Below are positions 15,147 to 24,261 of a stretch of DNA of 30,168 nucleotides, one piece after another. Under the pieces are notes generated by a model. The model worked only from the letters and a program-made list of their open reading frames with translations. It was not told the origin of the DNA and did no database searches. Each line of letters starts with the position of its first letter. Position 1 is the first letter of the stretch. The position numbers were made by a program, and so were the translations under genes. The stretch spans positions 483,209 through 513,376 of the forward strand of contig DEXE01000006.1 in assembly GCA_002363955.1 (NCBI GenBank), given 5' to 3'. The stretch comes from Methylophaga sp. UBA3192. Lineage in GTDB: Bacteria; Pseudomonadota; Gammaproteobacteria; Nitrosococcales; Methylophagaceae.

Positions 15147-15377
15147 GGTTTTGAGTTATCTCTTAAAAAATTAGCTGTAGGCACTGCACAAAATAACAAA
15201 CTTTATATATAAACAGAAACTATATGTTTTTATTTCTATATAGTTTATATAAATATAAGAACAGATTATCCCATTCCATAAGTCTAATGGATGATCTGTA
15301 AATTATTGTGAAATTTTTGCCGTCACCATATCGAAAATACGATATAGAACAGCAATATGGTTACAAAACAGTCAATA
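15147..15377 (-). promoter_or_regulatory. AT-rich cysJ upstream region with several palindromes
   Basis: The 231-base gap upstream of cysJ contains a perfect 9-bp inverted repeat AAACTATAT/ATATAGTTT (15217-15225 with 15238-15246, 12-base spacer), the palindromes TTTATATATAAA (15202-15213) and TTTATATAAA (15244-15253), and ATATCG/CGATAT (15328-15333 with 15340-15345). The first three sit about 55-110 bases before the cysJ start and are candidate regulator or promoter sites. The last lies near the end of the upstream gene and has no T-run, so it is a poor terminator. No small gene was seen. Confidence 0.4.
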
Positions 15378-17525
15378 TCAACTGTTTGAGTGGCTTTTAT
15401 GTTCGTTCAAATCGGTATCAGCGAACATATATAAGGATTGTAAATCGACATTAGCTATTGCATCGCTTGAAGCAGTACCAAATGTATATTCAATATTAAG
15501 GTGCGGACTTACACTGGCATTATAATTTTCCACTGCTGCTGCCAGGATTTCCAATTTGTTATCCAACTGTTCACAGATGCCTAAAACAACAAACTCATCA
15601 TCAACCAGTCTGGCTACTAATTCTGTGTCGGTAAAGGTTTCACTCAATAATCTTGAAAAATGAATGAGTGATTCATCACCCGCCGAAATACCATGCGCCT
15701 GGATAATACGTTTGTAGTTATTGACATCAAAATAATACATTGACAGTGCTGTTTGAAGCGGTACAAAAATATTGAGCAACTTTTGTGCTCTTCGTTCAAA
15801 TGCATCACGATTGATTAAGCCGGTGAGCTTATCTTCATCAAGTAACGGGTTGTAATCAATTTCATCCTCAACCATTTCTGTTAATTGCTTTAATAATGCC
15901 TTGTCCATGGCAGAAAATGTTTTAGGTACAGAATGTTTCAGACAAAGCGCGCCTAATTTCGTACCCGATGACCTGGCACGAATAGGACATCCCGCATAAA
16001 AGCGCACATGCGGAGCTTCAATCACCATATTGTTATTGGCATATTGATGATCCAGTAATGTGTCAGCAACAACAAAAATATCGTCCTGAGCAATGGTTTG
16101 ATTACAAAATGCTACGGATCGTTCGGTTTGTCGTTGGCTAAAACCCTGGGACGATTTTATCCATTGCCGATTTTCATCGATCAATGAGATCATGCTCATA
16201 TTCACATTAAATACCCGCGTGCAGAGCTTTGTAATGCGATCATAGCGATGCTCAGGTTCACTATCCAGAAGCCCCAGCCCCTGCAAATGCTTAATTCTAT
16301 ATAAATCAATGTTTTCCGAGCTTTTCCTTGACCAGTCGATAAAAGCTTCAGGCAACATTGGCCGTCCGATAAAATACCCCTGGGCCTGGTCGCAACCCAT
16401 TTTTCGTAGTAATTCCAATGCTTCGTTATCTTCAATACCTTCGGCAGCCACTTGCATATTCAAGCTATGGGCAAGCTCAATAATGGCTTTGATAACCAGT
16501 CTGGATTCACGGGAATCAGCTGATGTCATTACAAAGGTTTTATCGACTTTGACTTCTGAAAAAGGCATTCGAACCAAAGCCAGCATGGACGAGAATCCTG
16601 TGCCGAAATCGTCAATCGATAACCGAAAGCCACGAAGACGCAGTCGGGTCAATATATCCAGTGACATGACCGGATCATCCATAGCGGCGGTTTCGGTTAA
16701 CTCCAAAATCAACTGATCGGGCTTAATATTGTGGTCTTCACAAAGCAATTCGATTTGTTTGAATAAGGCCAGATTTTTTAGTGATACAGCAGAAATATTC
16801 ACTGACAGCAACAGGTCACGGTTTTGCGCGTTTAACGTAGCATCTGCTGCCTGAAGCTGCGTTAAAAAAGGTAATGCCTGTTCAAAAACCTGCAACGTTA
16901 ATTGATCGATAAGATGATTCTGTTCGGCTAATGGAATAAATTTTTCCGGTGAAATAAAGCCTTTTTCCGGATGATGCCATCTTGCCAGTGCTTCAAATCC
17001 CGTTAATGCACCACTGATACAAGAGACTTTTGGCTGATAGACCATATAAATGTCGCGCGCATTTATCGCCTGTTCCAGCTCAGTTACACTGATGGTGTTT
17101 GCCTGACTTTCCTCTCGCAATTGCTGCCCAAAGGTGTTATCAGCCGTGTTGACAGACTCAGCATTAATCAAATCCCGAAATGCTTTTGGGTTGAATGGTT
17201 TGGGCAGGATTCCTAATACATTCAGACCATGCGCCCCTACCGAACGCGCAGCCGCATGCAATAACTGCTGTCCAGCACCGCTGGTAATGATTAATTGGGC
17301 ATCAACCTGCATTTGCCCTAATTTTCCCAAGACCTCGACACCATCCATATCCGGCATGATCAAATCAATAATCAGATACTGCGGCTTCCACTGATGAAAG
17401 ATTTCAAGAAAACTTTGAAAATCAGAGGTGACTTTGGCTGACAGACCAATAAACTCTGCGACATTCGCTATCGCTCTTGCAGTAAGATTATTGTCATCCA
17501 GAATAAGTACTTTAAGTTCGTTCAT
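15378..17525 (-). CDS. Response regulator with EAL phosphodiesterase, GAF and degenerate GGDEF domains
   Basis: A cytoplasmic response regulator predicted to hydrolyse c-di-GMP. Order from the ATG: a receiver domain (about 1-125) with phospho-acceptor Asp54 in IIDLIMPDMDG; an EAL domain (about 150-400) with FEALARW (Glu178), VNIS, LELTET, DDFGTGFSS (305-), VDK, AEGIE (361-365) and QGYFIGRP, all the expected catalytic residues; a GAF domain (about 410-550); and a GGDEF-fold domain (about 560-710) in which the signature reads VDDEF (641-645) instead of GGDEF. Cyclase activity is therefore unlikely. A GTG five codons upstream (17540) is an alternative start; neither has a clear Shine-Dalgarno. 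It follows the hybrid kinase gene by about 50-70 bases and is probably its output partner. Confidence 0.85.
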   Translation of the reverse strand: MNELKVLILDDNNLTARAIANVAEFIGLSAKVTSDFQSFLEIFHQWKPQYLIIDLIMPDMDGVEVLGKLGQMQVDAQLIITSGAGQQLLHAAARSVGAHGLNVLGILPKPFNPKAFRDLINAESVNTADNTFGQQLREESQANTISVTELEQAINARDIYMVYQPKVSCISGALTGFEALARWHHPEKGFISPEKFIPLAEQNHLIDQLTLQVFEQALPFLTQLQAADATLNAQNRDLLLSVNISAVSLKNLALFKQIELLCEDHNIKPDQLILELTETAAMDDPVMSLDILTRLRLRGFRLSIDDFGTGFSSMLALVRMPFSEVKVDKTFVMTSADSRESRLVIKAIIELAHSLNMQVAAEGIEDNEALELLRKMGCDQAQGYFIGRPMLPEAFIDWSRKSSENIDLYRIKHLQGLGLLDSEPEHRYDRITKLCTRVFNVNMSMISLIDENRQWIKSSQGFSQRQTERSVAFCNQTIAQDDIFVVADTLLDHQYANNNMVIEAPHVRFYAGCPIRARSSGTKLGALCLKHSVPKTFSAMDKALLKQLTEMVEDEIDYNPLLDEDKLTGLINRDAFERRAQKLLNIFVPLQTALSMYYFDVNNYKRIIQAHGISAGDESLIHFSRLLSETFTDTELVARLVDDEFVVLGICEQLDNKLEILAAAVENYNASVSPHLNIEYTFGTASSDAIANVDLQSLYMFADTDLNEHKSHSNS

Positions 17526-17592
17526 TGTCACAGAATACACTTAATTAGTAATAGCAAATCAGCGATTAAATCAACTTGGTGATTTATTTCTC

Positions 17593-20500
17593 TCAATCTA
17601 ATGCCTGACGTATTTTTGTGGTTAATTCATCGCGGCTGTAGGGCTTACTCAGTAACATGACTCCGGGGTCTAATCGCCCATGATGGACAATAGAGTTTTC
17701 CGTATATCCAGAGGTGAATAACACTTTTAATTGCGGCCGAATCCGCAGAGCTTTGTCTGACAGATCCCGGCCACTCATGCCTCCGGGCATGACTACGTCA
17801 GTAAACAGAAGATCGATTTTTGTATCACTCTGAATAATTTCCATGGCTTCGATACCATTTGAAGCACTTATGACCTGATAGCCCATCAGTTCCAACTGTG
17901 AGATCACATAACTTCTGACCAAATCATCATCTTCGACAATCAAAATATGCTCTTGTCCGGTTTTTGGCTGAGTTGGCAAAACGGCAGAATTTTCCGCTGC
18001 TGTGACTTCTTCCGGGGATCTGGGCAAGTAAAGTCGAATGGTTGTTCCCTGAGCAAGTTCAGAATATACGTTGATATGCCCCAGGCTCTGTCGGGCAAAA
18101 CCATACACCATTGCCAGGCCAAGTCCGGTGCCTTTCTCTTTACTTTTGGTGGTATAAAACGGTTCAAAAACTCTGTCCAGGTTTTCCGGAGCAATGCCGA
18201 CACCCGTATCAGAAACGCCAATAATGACATACTCTCCAGGTGACACATCATGCTGTGAGCCATAATCTTCGGAAAGCGAAACATTCAGCGTTTCAATCAA
18301 TAACCGTCCACCTGAGGGCATTGCATCTCTGGCATTCAGTGCGAGATTTAACAAGGCATTTTCCAATTGGCCAGGATCCACCTGAGCCAGCCAGAGATCC
18401 GGTTGCAGGGCCAGTTCCAGCTGAATAGCTTCTCCAATCGATCGACTCAGTAATGATTGGAAGTTTTTTAACAGTTGGTTGGCATCAATATGTTTTGGGT
18501 CCAGCGGCTGTCGTCTGGCAAATGCCAGTAAACTTTGAATTAAATCCGATCCGCGATCGGCGGCTTCCTGAATCATCTCAGATAAGCCTCGTAACCTGGA
18601 CTCTGCATCAAGTGATTCAGTAATGATTTCGGCGTTGCCGACAATTACCGTCAGCAAATTATTAAAATCATGTGCTACACCACCAGTCAGTTGACCAACC
18701 GCTTCAAGGCGTTGTGACTGGCGGAGCTTCTCTTCCATCTCCAGCCGTTCGGAAATATCGGTAATGCCACCAACCATACGGATGGCATCATTCGTATCAT
18801 TGTAAATGACATATCCACGATCGAGAACGTCAGCATAACTGCCATCCTGGCGCAGAAACTTATAATTATCCGACCAGCCCTGCTGATGGGTATCAATTGC
18901 TCTGTTAAGGTTATTCACCACTCTGCTGCGATCATCTGGGTGTATCCGTTTTTCCCAGTCTTTCAAAGAGGGTTCTGCCTCACCTGAATAGACACCAAAC
19001 AGTGTTGCAAAACTATCGCTCCACCAGAGATTGTTGGTAATAAGATCCCAATCCCATATCGCATCATTGGTGGCTTTGGATAATAATTGAAAACGTTGTT
19101 CACTCTCACGGATACTGGCATCGGCCACTTTTTGTCGGGTTATATCAGTGATATAACCTTCTATGGCTTGCAAATTGCCATCACTGTCGCGCACACCACT
19201 GCCCTGCTCCCAGAACCAACGTACAGCTCCATCTTTTCGGACAATGCGATATTCGACCTGAAATGGTTGGTTCTGATCGAGTGCTTTTAAGGTTTCAGCA
19301 TACATCGCCTCACGATCATCCGGATGGATAATACTGGCAAAATCAATATGCTGATTACCAATAACATCTTCGGCGTTATACCCAGTCAAACGATAAAAGG
19401 CTTCACTGACATACAACATGGTCCAGTGCTCATCACATAAACTCCGGTAAGCTACTCCGGGTAGGTTTCGTAATAATTGCATCAGCGATCTTTCCGCTTC
19501 AGAACGCTGTTCTTCTGCGAGCCTGGTAGCGGTAATGTTTTCGGTAATCGCAATAAGATGCAGTGGTTGACCATTGTCATCACGTTGTACGGTAATACTC
19601 AATCTTGCCCAGATTGTGTCTTTGGTTTTACTGATGAATCTTTTTTCAAGGATGCAACTGTCAGAGATCCCCAGCAGAATGTCATTGATTTTCTGTTGAT
19701 TGAGGGGATTATCATCAGGAGCCGTCAGTTGCTGAAAACCAAGTTGCATGAGCTCGTCATTCGAATAACCCAGCATGTCGCAGTACGCTTGATTACATTC
19801 AAGGTGTCGACCATCAATAGTGGTAATTGCCACACCGGTAGCCGCATCCTGAAAGGCATTTCGAAAACGACTTTCACTGACCCGCAAACGCGCTTCATTT
19901 TGCTGTTTGGTAATCGCAATGGAAATAATTTTTGAAATTCGCTCGATGGTGTCCTGCTGCTCTGGTCCAGGACTTATTATCCTATTATGATAAATGGCAA
20001 AGGTAGCAATAACCTTTTGTTTTTCATTAAATATTGGATGAGACCAACAAGCCCGCAGATCATAAGCTAACGCTAAATCCCGATAATTTTCCCATAACGG
20101 ATCGGTAGCAATATCGGAGACAATCACCGGCTTTTTCAGAAAAGCGGCTGTTCCACAGGACCCTGCTTTGGGGCCTATCGGTTCTCCATGAATGGCTTCG
20201 TTATATTTAACGGGTAAATTAGGAGCCGAGCCATTAAGCAAACGTTTACCTTCTTCATCTATCAGTAAGATTGATGCAATGGTGTTCGGTAAAATCTCCT
20301 CAATACCCAAAACGATCTGATCCATGATCTGATGCAAATCCATATTGGAGGCAACAGCTTCTATCATTCTGGATTCCAGTTTTTGTATCATTTCCAGACG
20401 CTTACGCTCTGTGATATCGATCGTCATACCCAGGCGGCGTATTTCCTGGCCACTGGCATTGAAAACCGATTTTCCACATTCGGATAGCCAACGAATTTCC

Positions 20501-21480
20501 CCATCACTTTGCCGAATAATTCGATACTCAGCCTCATTGATACCGGCATTACTCGGTTTGGCGCTGGATAAATGCAGGTTGGCTTTATCTTCTGGCAGAA
20601 TAAATTGCAGAAAGCTTTCAATTGTGCCCGGGAAGTCATCCAGTCTGATGCCGAACAGGACTGCAGTCTGTTCAGACCAAATCACCTTTTCGTTAAGCAA
20701 ATCTATTTCCCAGCTACCCATATGACCAATACGCTGTGTTTCATCCATTAAGCGTAACAAGTGATCGGTATGGCTGATTTGTTGTCGGATATCAGTCAAA
20801 TCCAATACGGTGCCAAACAGCTCATTTTTTTCAGGAATCCAGGTGGCCCGTTGTCGGAGGTAACGTAATTCATTGCCGGCGATTAAAATCCTGTGACACA
20901 CATCAAGGTGAGTCTGATTAGTGAACGCCAGATTAAAAGCATTTTTCACATGTTGTTTATCATCTGGATGAATCAAATCCAGCATGGTCGGCAAAGTTGG
21001 TGAAAAATTCGTTGTCGATTTAGCAAAGATTTCGAATGTCTGTGGCCCCCACCATAAATGCGAAGTGGTGGTGTCAAATATCCAGTGGCCTATCAGTGTG
21101 GGGGATGCCCCTAAATCTGCAGCAATCCATTGTTGTGCCGGACCTGGCAGAACCTCGCTGGATAAAATAACCAGTAATTTATTGTCATCATCATCGAGCA
21201 CGAGTGTCGCCGGATAACGTTGAGCTTCACTCTGACAGATAAGCGTTAAAGGCGATTGAAATGGTGCTCTTGCTTGAAAAGCCGTTTTATCAAACTCATC
21301 AGAAAAAAAAGCCTCAAATGGCAGGCCGACAATGTCGTTTTCATCTGAGGCTTTGATTAGTCGTAAGGCTTCGGAGTTGGCTGTGAGTAATAAATTATCC
21401 TTAAAAATAAATACGGCCTGCGATTGCTGATTCATCAGCACTCTTAATAAATAGTCCTCGGCCTCAGTGTTGTTGCTCAC
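17593..21480 (-). CDS. Soluble multi-PAS/GAF hybrid sensor histidine kinase
   Basis: A 1295-residue cytoplasmic sensor kinase with no membrane helix. Domains by eye: PAS 10-110 (degenerate), PAS 125-235, PAS 245-360, GAF 375-530, PAS 535-655, PAS 665-785, PAS 795-912, HisKA 925-990 with His937 in GGVAHDFNN, HATPase 1030-1155 with Asn1049 in the N-box and DTGVG and GTGLGLA in the G-boxes, and a C-terminal receiver 1175-1295 with Asp1228 in FTDVVMPGG. Several PAS domains end in the DITxRK-type PAC motif. Kinase and receiver residues are complete. The start is GTG, with no strong ribosome site. The neighbours, an HBM chemoreceptor gene upstream and the REC-EAL gene downstream on the same strand, suggest a shared pathway. 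The signal is unknown; PAS domains often sense redox state, oxygen or small ligands. Confidence 0.88.
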   Translation of the reverse strand: MSNNTEAEDYLLRVLMNQQSQAVFIFKDNLLLTANSEALRLIKASDENDIVGLPFEAFFSDEFDKTAFQARAPFQSPLTLICQSEAQRYPATLVLDDDDNKLLVILSSEVLPGPAQQWIAADLGASPTLIGHWIFDTTTSHLWWGPQTFEIFAKSTTNFSPTLPTMLDLIHPDDKQHVKNAFNLAFTNQTHLDVCHRILIAGNELRYLRQRATWIPEKNELFGTVLDLTDIRQQISHTDHLLRLMDETQRIGHMGSWEIDLLNEKVIWSEQTAVLFGIRLDDFPGTIESFLQFILPEDKANLHLSSAKPSNAGINEAEYRIIRQSDGEIRWLSECGKSVFNASGQEIRRLGMTIDITERKRLEMIQKLESRMIEAVASNMDLHQIMDQIVLGIEEILPNTIASILLIDEEGKRLLNGSAPNLPVKYNEAIHGEPIGPKAGSCGTAAFLKKPVIVSDIATDPLWENYRDLALAYDLRACWSHPIFNEKQKVIATFAIYHNRIISPGPEQQDTIERISKIISIAITKQQNEARLRVSESRFRNAFQDAATGVAITTIDGRHLECNQAYCDMLGYSNDELMQLGFQQLTAPDDNPLNQQKINDILLGISDSCILEKRFISKTKDTIWARLSITVQRDDNGQPLHLIAITENITATRLAEEQRSEAERSLMQLLRNLPGVAYRSLCDEHWTMLYVSEAFYRLTGYNAEDVIGNQHIDFASIIHPDDREAMYAETLKALDQNQPFQVEYRIVRKDGAVRWFWEQGSGVRDSDGNLQAIEGYITDITRQKVADASIRESEQRFQLLSKATNDAIWDWDLITNNLWWSDSFATLFGVYSGEAEPSLKDWEKRIHPDDRSRVVNNLNRAIDTHQQGWSDNYKFLRQDGSYADVLDRGYVIYNDTNDAIRMVGGITDISERLEMEEKLRQSQRLEAVGQLTGGVAHDFNNLLTVIVGNAEIITESLDAESRLRGLSEMIQEAADRGSDLIQSLLAFARRQPLDPKHIDANQLLKNFQSLLSRSIGEAIQLELALQPDLWLAQVDPGQLENALLNLALNARDAMPSGGRLLIETLNVSLSEDYGSQHDVSPGEYVIIGVSDTGVGIAPENLDRVFEPFYTTKSKEKGTGLGLAMVYGFARQSLGHINVYSELAQGTTIRLYLPRSPEEVTAAENSAVLPTQPKTGQEHILIVEDDDLVRSYVISQLELMGYQVISASNGIEAMEIIQSDTKIDLLFTDVVMPGGMSGRDLSDKALRIRPQLKVLFTSGYTENSIVHHGRLDPGVMLLSKPYSRDELTTKIRQALD

Positions 21481-21576
21481 TTTCTCGCTCGCTTGTCTAT
21501 AAAGATCAGATTAAATGATATCCATCACCACCATATAACAGAGTTAGCCCGAGCCGCCAGTGAAATTTTATCTGCT

Positions 21577-23448
21577 CTAAATTTTGAATTGACTGATTTG
21601 GGTTTCCAATCCGTTTGCCAATCTGGCCAGTTCCTGACTGGTCAATGTCGTTTGATTGGTACTTTCTGCATTTTCTTCGGCAACCTGAGCAATGCTGACA
21701 ATATTACGATTTATTTCTTCAGCGACAGCCGACTGCTCCTCTGCAGCACTGGCAATGTGTGTGTTCATATCGCGAATAGAAGCGACTGACTCAGCAATGA
21801 TATCCAGCGACTGCCCTGCTTTTTCTGCTTTTTCCACACTTTGATTGGCTTGTACAAGTTCTTCGTCCATAACCTGAACAGCTTTCTCAGCCTCTGTTTG
21901 TAATCGATCAATAATTTTTTTGATTTCTTCTGTTGAGTCATGACTGCGTTTGGCCAGGGTTCTGACCTCATCGGCAACCACAGCAAAACCCCGGCCCGAT
22001 TCACCTGCTCTGGCTGCTTCAATTGCCGCATTCAATGCCAATAAATTAGTTTGTTCCGCAATCCCCTGAATCACGCCAAGAACACTGCCAATGTTCTCAC
22101 TTTCCTTTTGCAGGTCTTTTATGGATATTGCGCCCATTTCAACTTGTTTAGCGAGTTGTTTAATCCCCTCAATGGCCTCAACAACCACCTGTTTGCCTGC
22201 TTTGGTTTCATCATCAGCTGTACGTGAAGCCTCCGCAGCCTGTGAAGCATAACGGGCGACTTCCTGAACGGTAGCCGCCATTTCATTCATGGCCGTGGCA
22301 ACCTGTTCGCTGTCGCTTTGTTGACTCATTACGCCGCGGCTGGTTTGACCGGTGATGACCGTTAACTCTTCAGCGGCAACATTGAGTTGGCGAGAAGAGT
22401 CGAATACTTCCTGAATCAGTTGACTGAAAGCGCCCATCATCTGGTTGAACACATCCGCCATCTGCACGATTTCATCTTTGCCTTCAACATGAGCACGCTG
22501 GGTCAGATCTTTATTTTGCTGTGCCCGTTTCATTACCTCAGCCAGTAAATTTATTGGGTTAACGACGCTACGGCTGATTAATTGAGAAAGTATTACCAAG
22601 GCAGCAAGAATGACGATGATGGAGATTATCGCTTTGATAAAGATCGACTTTTCATGCATCAGGAGTTCGTCAGCGATTTGTTCGGCAGTATCATGAAGCA
22701 AATCCTGGATCTCATATACAATCGTTCTCATTGAACCAATCTGTCCGAGATCTTCATTAAATCCAAGTTCCTCGTATGTTTTCACCAGAGTGGTAAAATC
22801 GCTGCTGTAGTTTTGCATTAAACCCGATATTTCACGTTGTTCGAAATCACTCAGGTAGCTTTGTTGCAGATTCTGATAAAAAACCTGCAGATTTTTGTTA
22901 AATGTATCCAGATAGTTCACGTCTTTACGTAATAGAAAGTCCTTTTCATTGCGACGTAACATCAACATATCTTTTAATAAAGTATCATCCTGAAATTTGC
23001 CCAGCATTTGTTCGGCCTCATGAACCGATGCGCGTAATGTGCCATAAAGTCCATCTGTATGATTCAGGCCAATGGTTTGCTGAGTTGCTACTATTTCATT
23101 AAAACCAGCATGATATTGTTGGAGCAATTCTAATAAATGTGAGAAATTTTCAAGCTGAATATCCTCTGATTTAAGCTGTGAATCTAAATCAGAAAGCTGT
23201 TGTTTGATAATGCGGTGGTTTTCATTAAATTGCGTCTGATATTTGAGGTCGAGGCGGTTGAAAAAGTCTTTTTCATTGATCCGTAAGCTCTGCATGGTTG
23301 TTTCTGCCTGACTGCTCAGTGTGCTCGACTGACCAATCTGCACCAGTGAGTGCATACCAAAACTTAGCATTGCCGCCAGAACAACGATACCGGTAACCAT
23401 AAGACCGCTTAAAAGCAACATTTTTGCTTGGACGGATAATGACTTCAT
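21577..23448 (-). CDS. Methyl-accepting chemotaxis protein with HBM-type sensor
   Basis: A 623-residue chemoreceptor. It has one membrane helix (about 9-31), a periplasmic helical sensor of about 240 residues, a second membrane helix (about 270-291), HAMP (about 292-345) and a cytoplasmic signalling domain with the hairpin tip GRGFAVVADEVRTLAKRS. The sensor contains two copies of an RxNEKDF motif, RINEKDF (56-62) and RRNEKDF (165-171), the mark of the helical bimodular (HBM) sensor known from Pseudomonas McpS, which binds organic acids. Ligand specificity cannot be read here. The C-terminus lacks an NWETF-type CheR/CheB tether. The ATG at 23448 is chosen, with GGAG nine bases upstream; a TTG five codons earlier is possible. 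The kinase gene follows 96 bases downstream. Confidence 0.9.
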   Translation of the reverse strand: MKSLSVQAKMLLLSGLMVTGIVVLAAMLSFGMHSLVQIGQSSTLSSQAETTMQSLRINEKDFFNRLDLKYQTQFNENHRIIKQQLSDLDSQLKSEDIQLENFSHLLELLQQYHAGFNEIVATQQTIGLNHTDGLYGTLRASVHEAEQMLGKFQDDTLLKDMLMLRRNEKDFLLRKDVNYLDTFNKNLQVFYQNLQQSYLSDFEQREISGLMQNYSSDFTTLVKTYEELGFNEDLGQIGSMRTIVYEIQDLLHDTAEQIADELLMHEKSIFIKAIISIIVILAALVILSQLISRSVVNPINLLAEVMKRAQQNKDLTQRAHVEGKDEIVQMADVFNQMMGAFSQLIQEVFDSSRQLNVAAEELTVITGQTSRGVMSQQSDSEQVATAMNEMAATVQEVARYASQAAEASRTADDETKAGKQVVVEAIEGIKQLAKQVEMGAISIKDLQKESENIGSVLGVIQGIAEQTNLLALNAAIEAARAGESGRGFAVVADEVRTLAKRSHDSTEEIKKIIDRLQTEAEKAVQVMDEELVQANQSVEKAEKAGQSLDIIAESVASIRDMNTHIASAAEEQSAVAEEINRNIVSIAQVAEENAESTNQTTLTSQELARLANGLETQISQFKI

Positions 23449-23561
23449 GTTGCTGTGCTCCAAAGATATCGGGAAATTATCATACTGTTTTAGATAACGT
23501 CTTCCCGTATCAAAACTTTAGAAAATCACATTGAAAAAACCGTAAAAAAATGAGATCTGTT

Positions 23562-23592
23562 TTCAATCACAACCCGTCGTATTGTGATTGAA
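23562..23592. terminator. Perfect 11-bp hairpin between the SGNH lipoprotein and chemoreceptor genes
   Basis: TTCAATCACAA (23562-23572) and TTGTGATTGAA (23582-23592) pair perfectly around a 9-base loop. It lies just after the last gene of the fabF-to-SGNH operon and before the chemoreceptor gene on the same strand. A T-run follows on the minus strand only after a further 12 or so bases, so it is either an imperfect terminator or an operator. No other feature was seen in the 23449-23627 gap. Confidence 0.45.
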
Positions 23593-23627
23593 TAAAAACA
23601 ATATTAGCGACGAAAGATAAACAGCCC

Positions 23628-24257
23628 CTAAGGCCTTATGGCATCCGTTTCAATCAATAAACGATAGATTGATTGAGCAAACTGCTGATATCCAAGCGCA
23701 TTGGGATGTACCTGATCCGCTTTTAAAGATGAATCAGTCAATATTTCACTCAGCGCAGTTGCCTGAACTGGCACTTTATTAACTTGTGCCACTTCAAGAT
23801 ACAGAGGCACCGGCGCCAGATTAAGACTAAATGCAGGAACAGCCACAAGTAAAACCTGGGCACCGGAACCGGTAATTTCATCAATCATCGCCTGCAAATT
23901 AGCCTGTAATTGTTGACGGCTTTGCTTGCGAAGCAAATCATTACCTCCATGACACAAAATAACCAGATCCGGTTTAGTTTCCTGAAGCAGTTGTGATAAA
24001 CGTGCCCGACCAGCACTACTGATTTCACCTGGAACTCCAGAATTTATCACTGTTCTGCCGGTTAGTTCGGCTAATACTGCTGGATAACTCTGATCGGGCT
24101 GAGCACCGGTCCCAAAAGTCAGGCTATCTCCAAATGCCAGAATGACAGCGTCTTGTTTTAAGGGTTTAAGGCTGACTGAAGGCTGGTCGCAGCCAATTAA
24201 TCCAAAAACAACAACAAAAATCAGCAATAATTTTTTTTGAACACCGGTAGCATCCAT
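23628..24257 (-). CDS. SGNH/GDSL-family esterase lipoprotein
   Basis: A 209-residue SGNH hydrolase related to TesA-type arylesterase/lysophospholipases. The catalytic blocks are intact: GDSL with Ser45, an Asn in the GGND block (Asn106), and Asp181/His184 in DQVHPN. The N-terminus has a hydrophobic segment ending LIGC (Cys23), a good lipobox, so the mature enzyme is probably a lipid-anchored envelope protein. An acidic residue (Asp24) follows the cysteine, which in enterobacteria would favour inner-membrane retention. The gene starts four bases after the tatD stop and ends the operon. The natural substrate is unknown. Confidence 0.88.
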   Translation of the reverse strand: MDATGVQKKLLLIFVVVFGLIGCDQPSVSLKPLKQDAVILAFGDSLTFGTGAQPDQSYPAVLAELTGRTVINSGVPGEISSAGRARLSQLLQETKPDLVILCHGGNDLLRKQSRQQLQANLQAMIDEITGSGAQVLLVAVPAFSLNLAPVPLYLEVAQVNKVPVQATALSEILTDSSLKADQVHPNALGYQQFAQSIYRLLIETDAIRP

Positions 24258-24261
24258 GATT

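Noticed and set aside
15328..15345. ATATCG/CGATAT hairpin as terminator of the REC-EAL gene
   Set aside because: The stem is short and AT-rich and there is no T-run after it. Kept only as a possible regulatory site.
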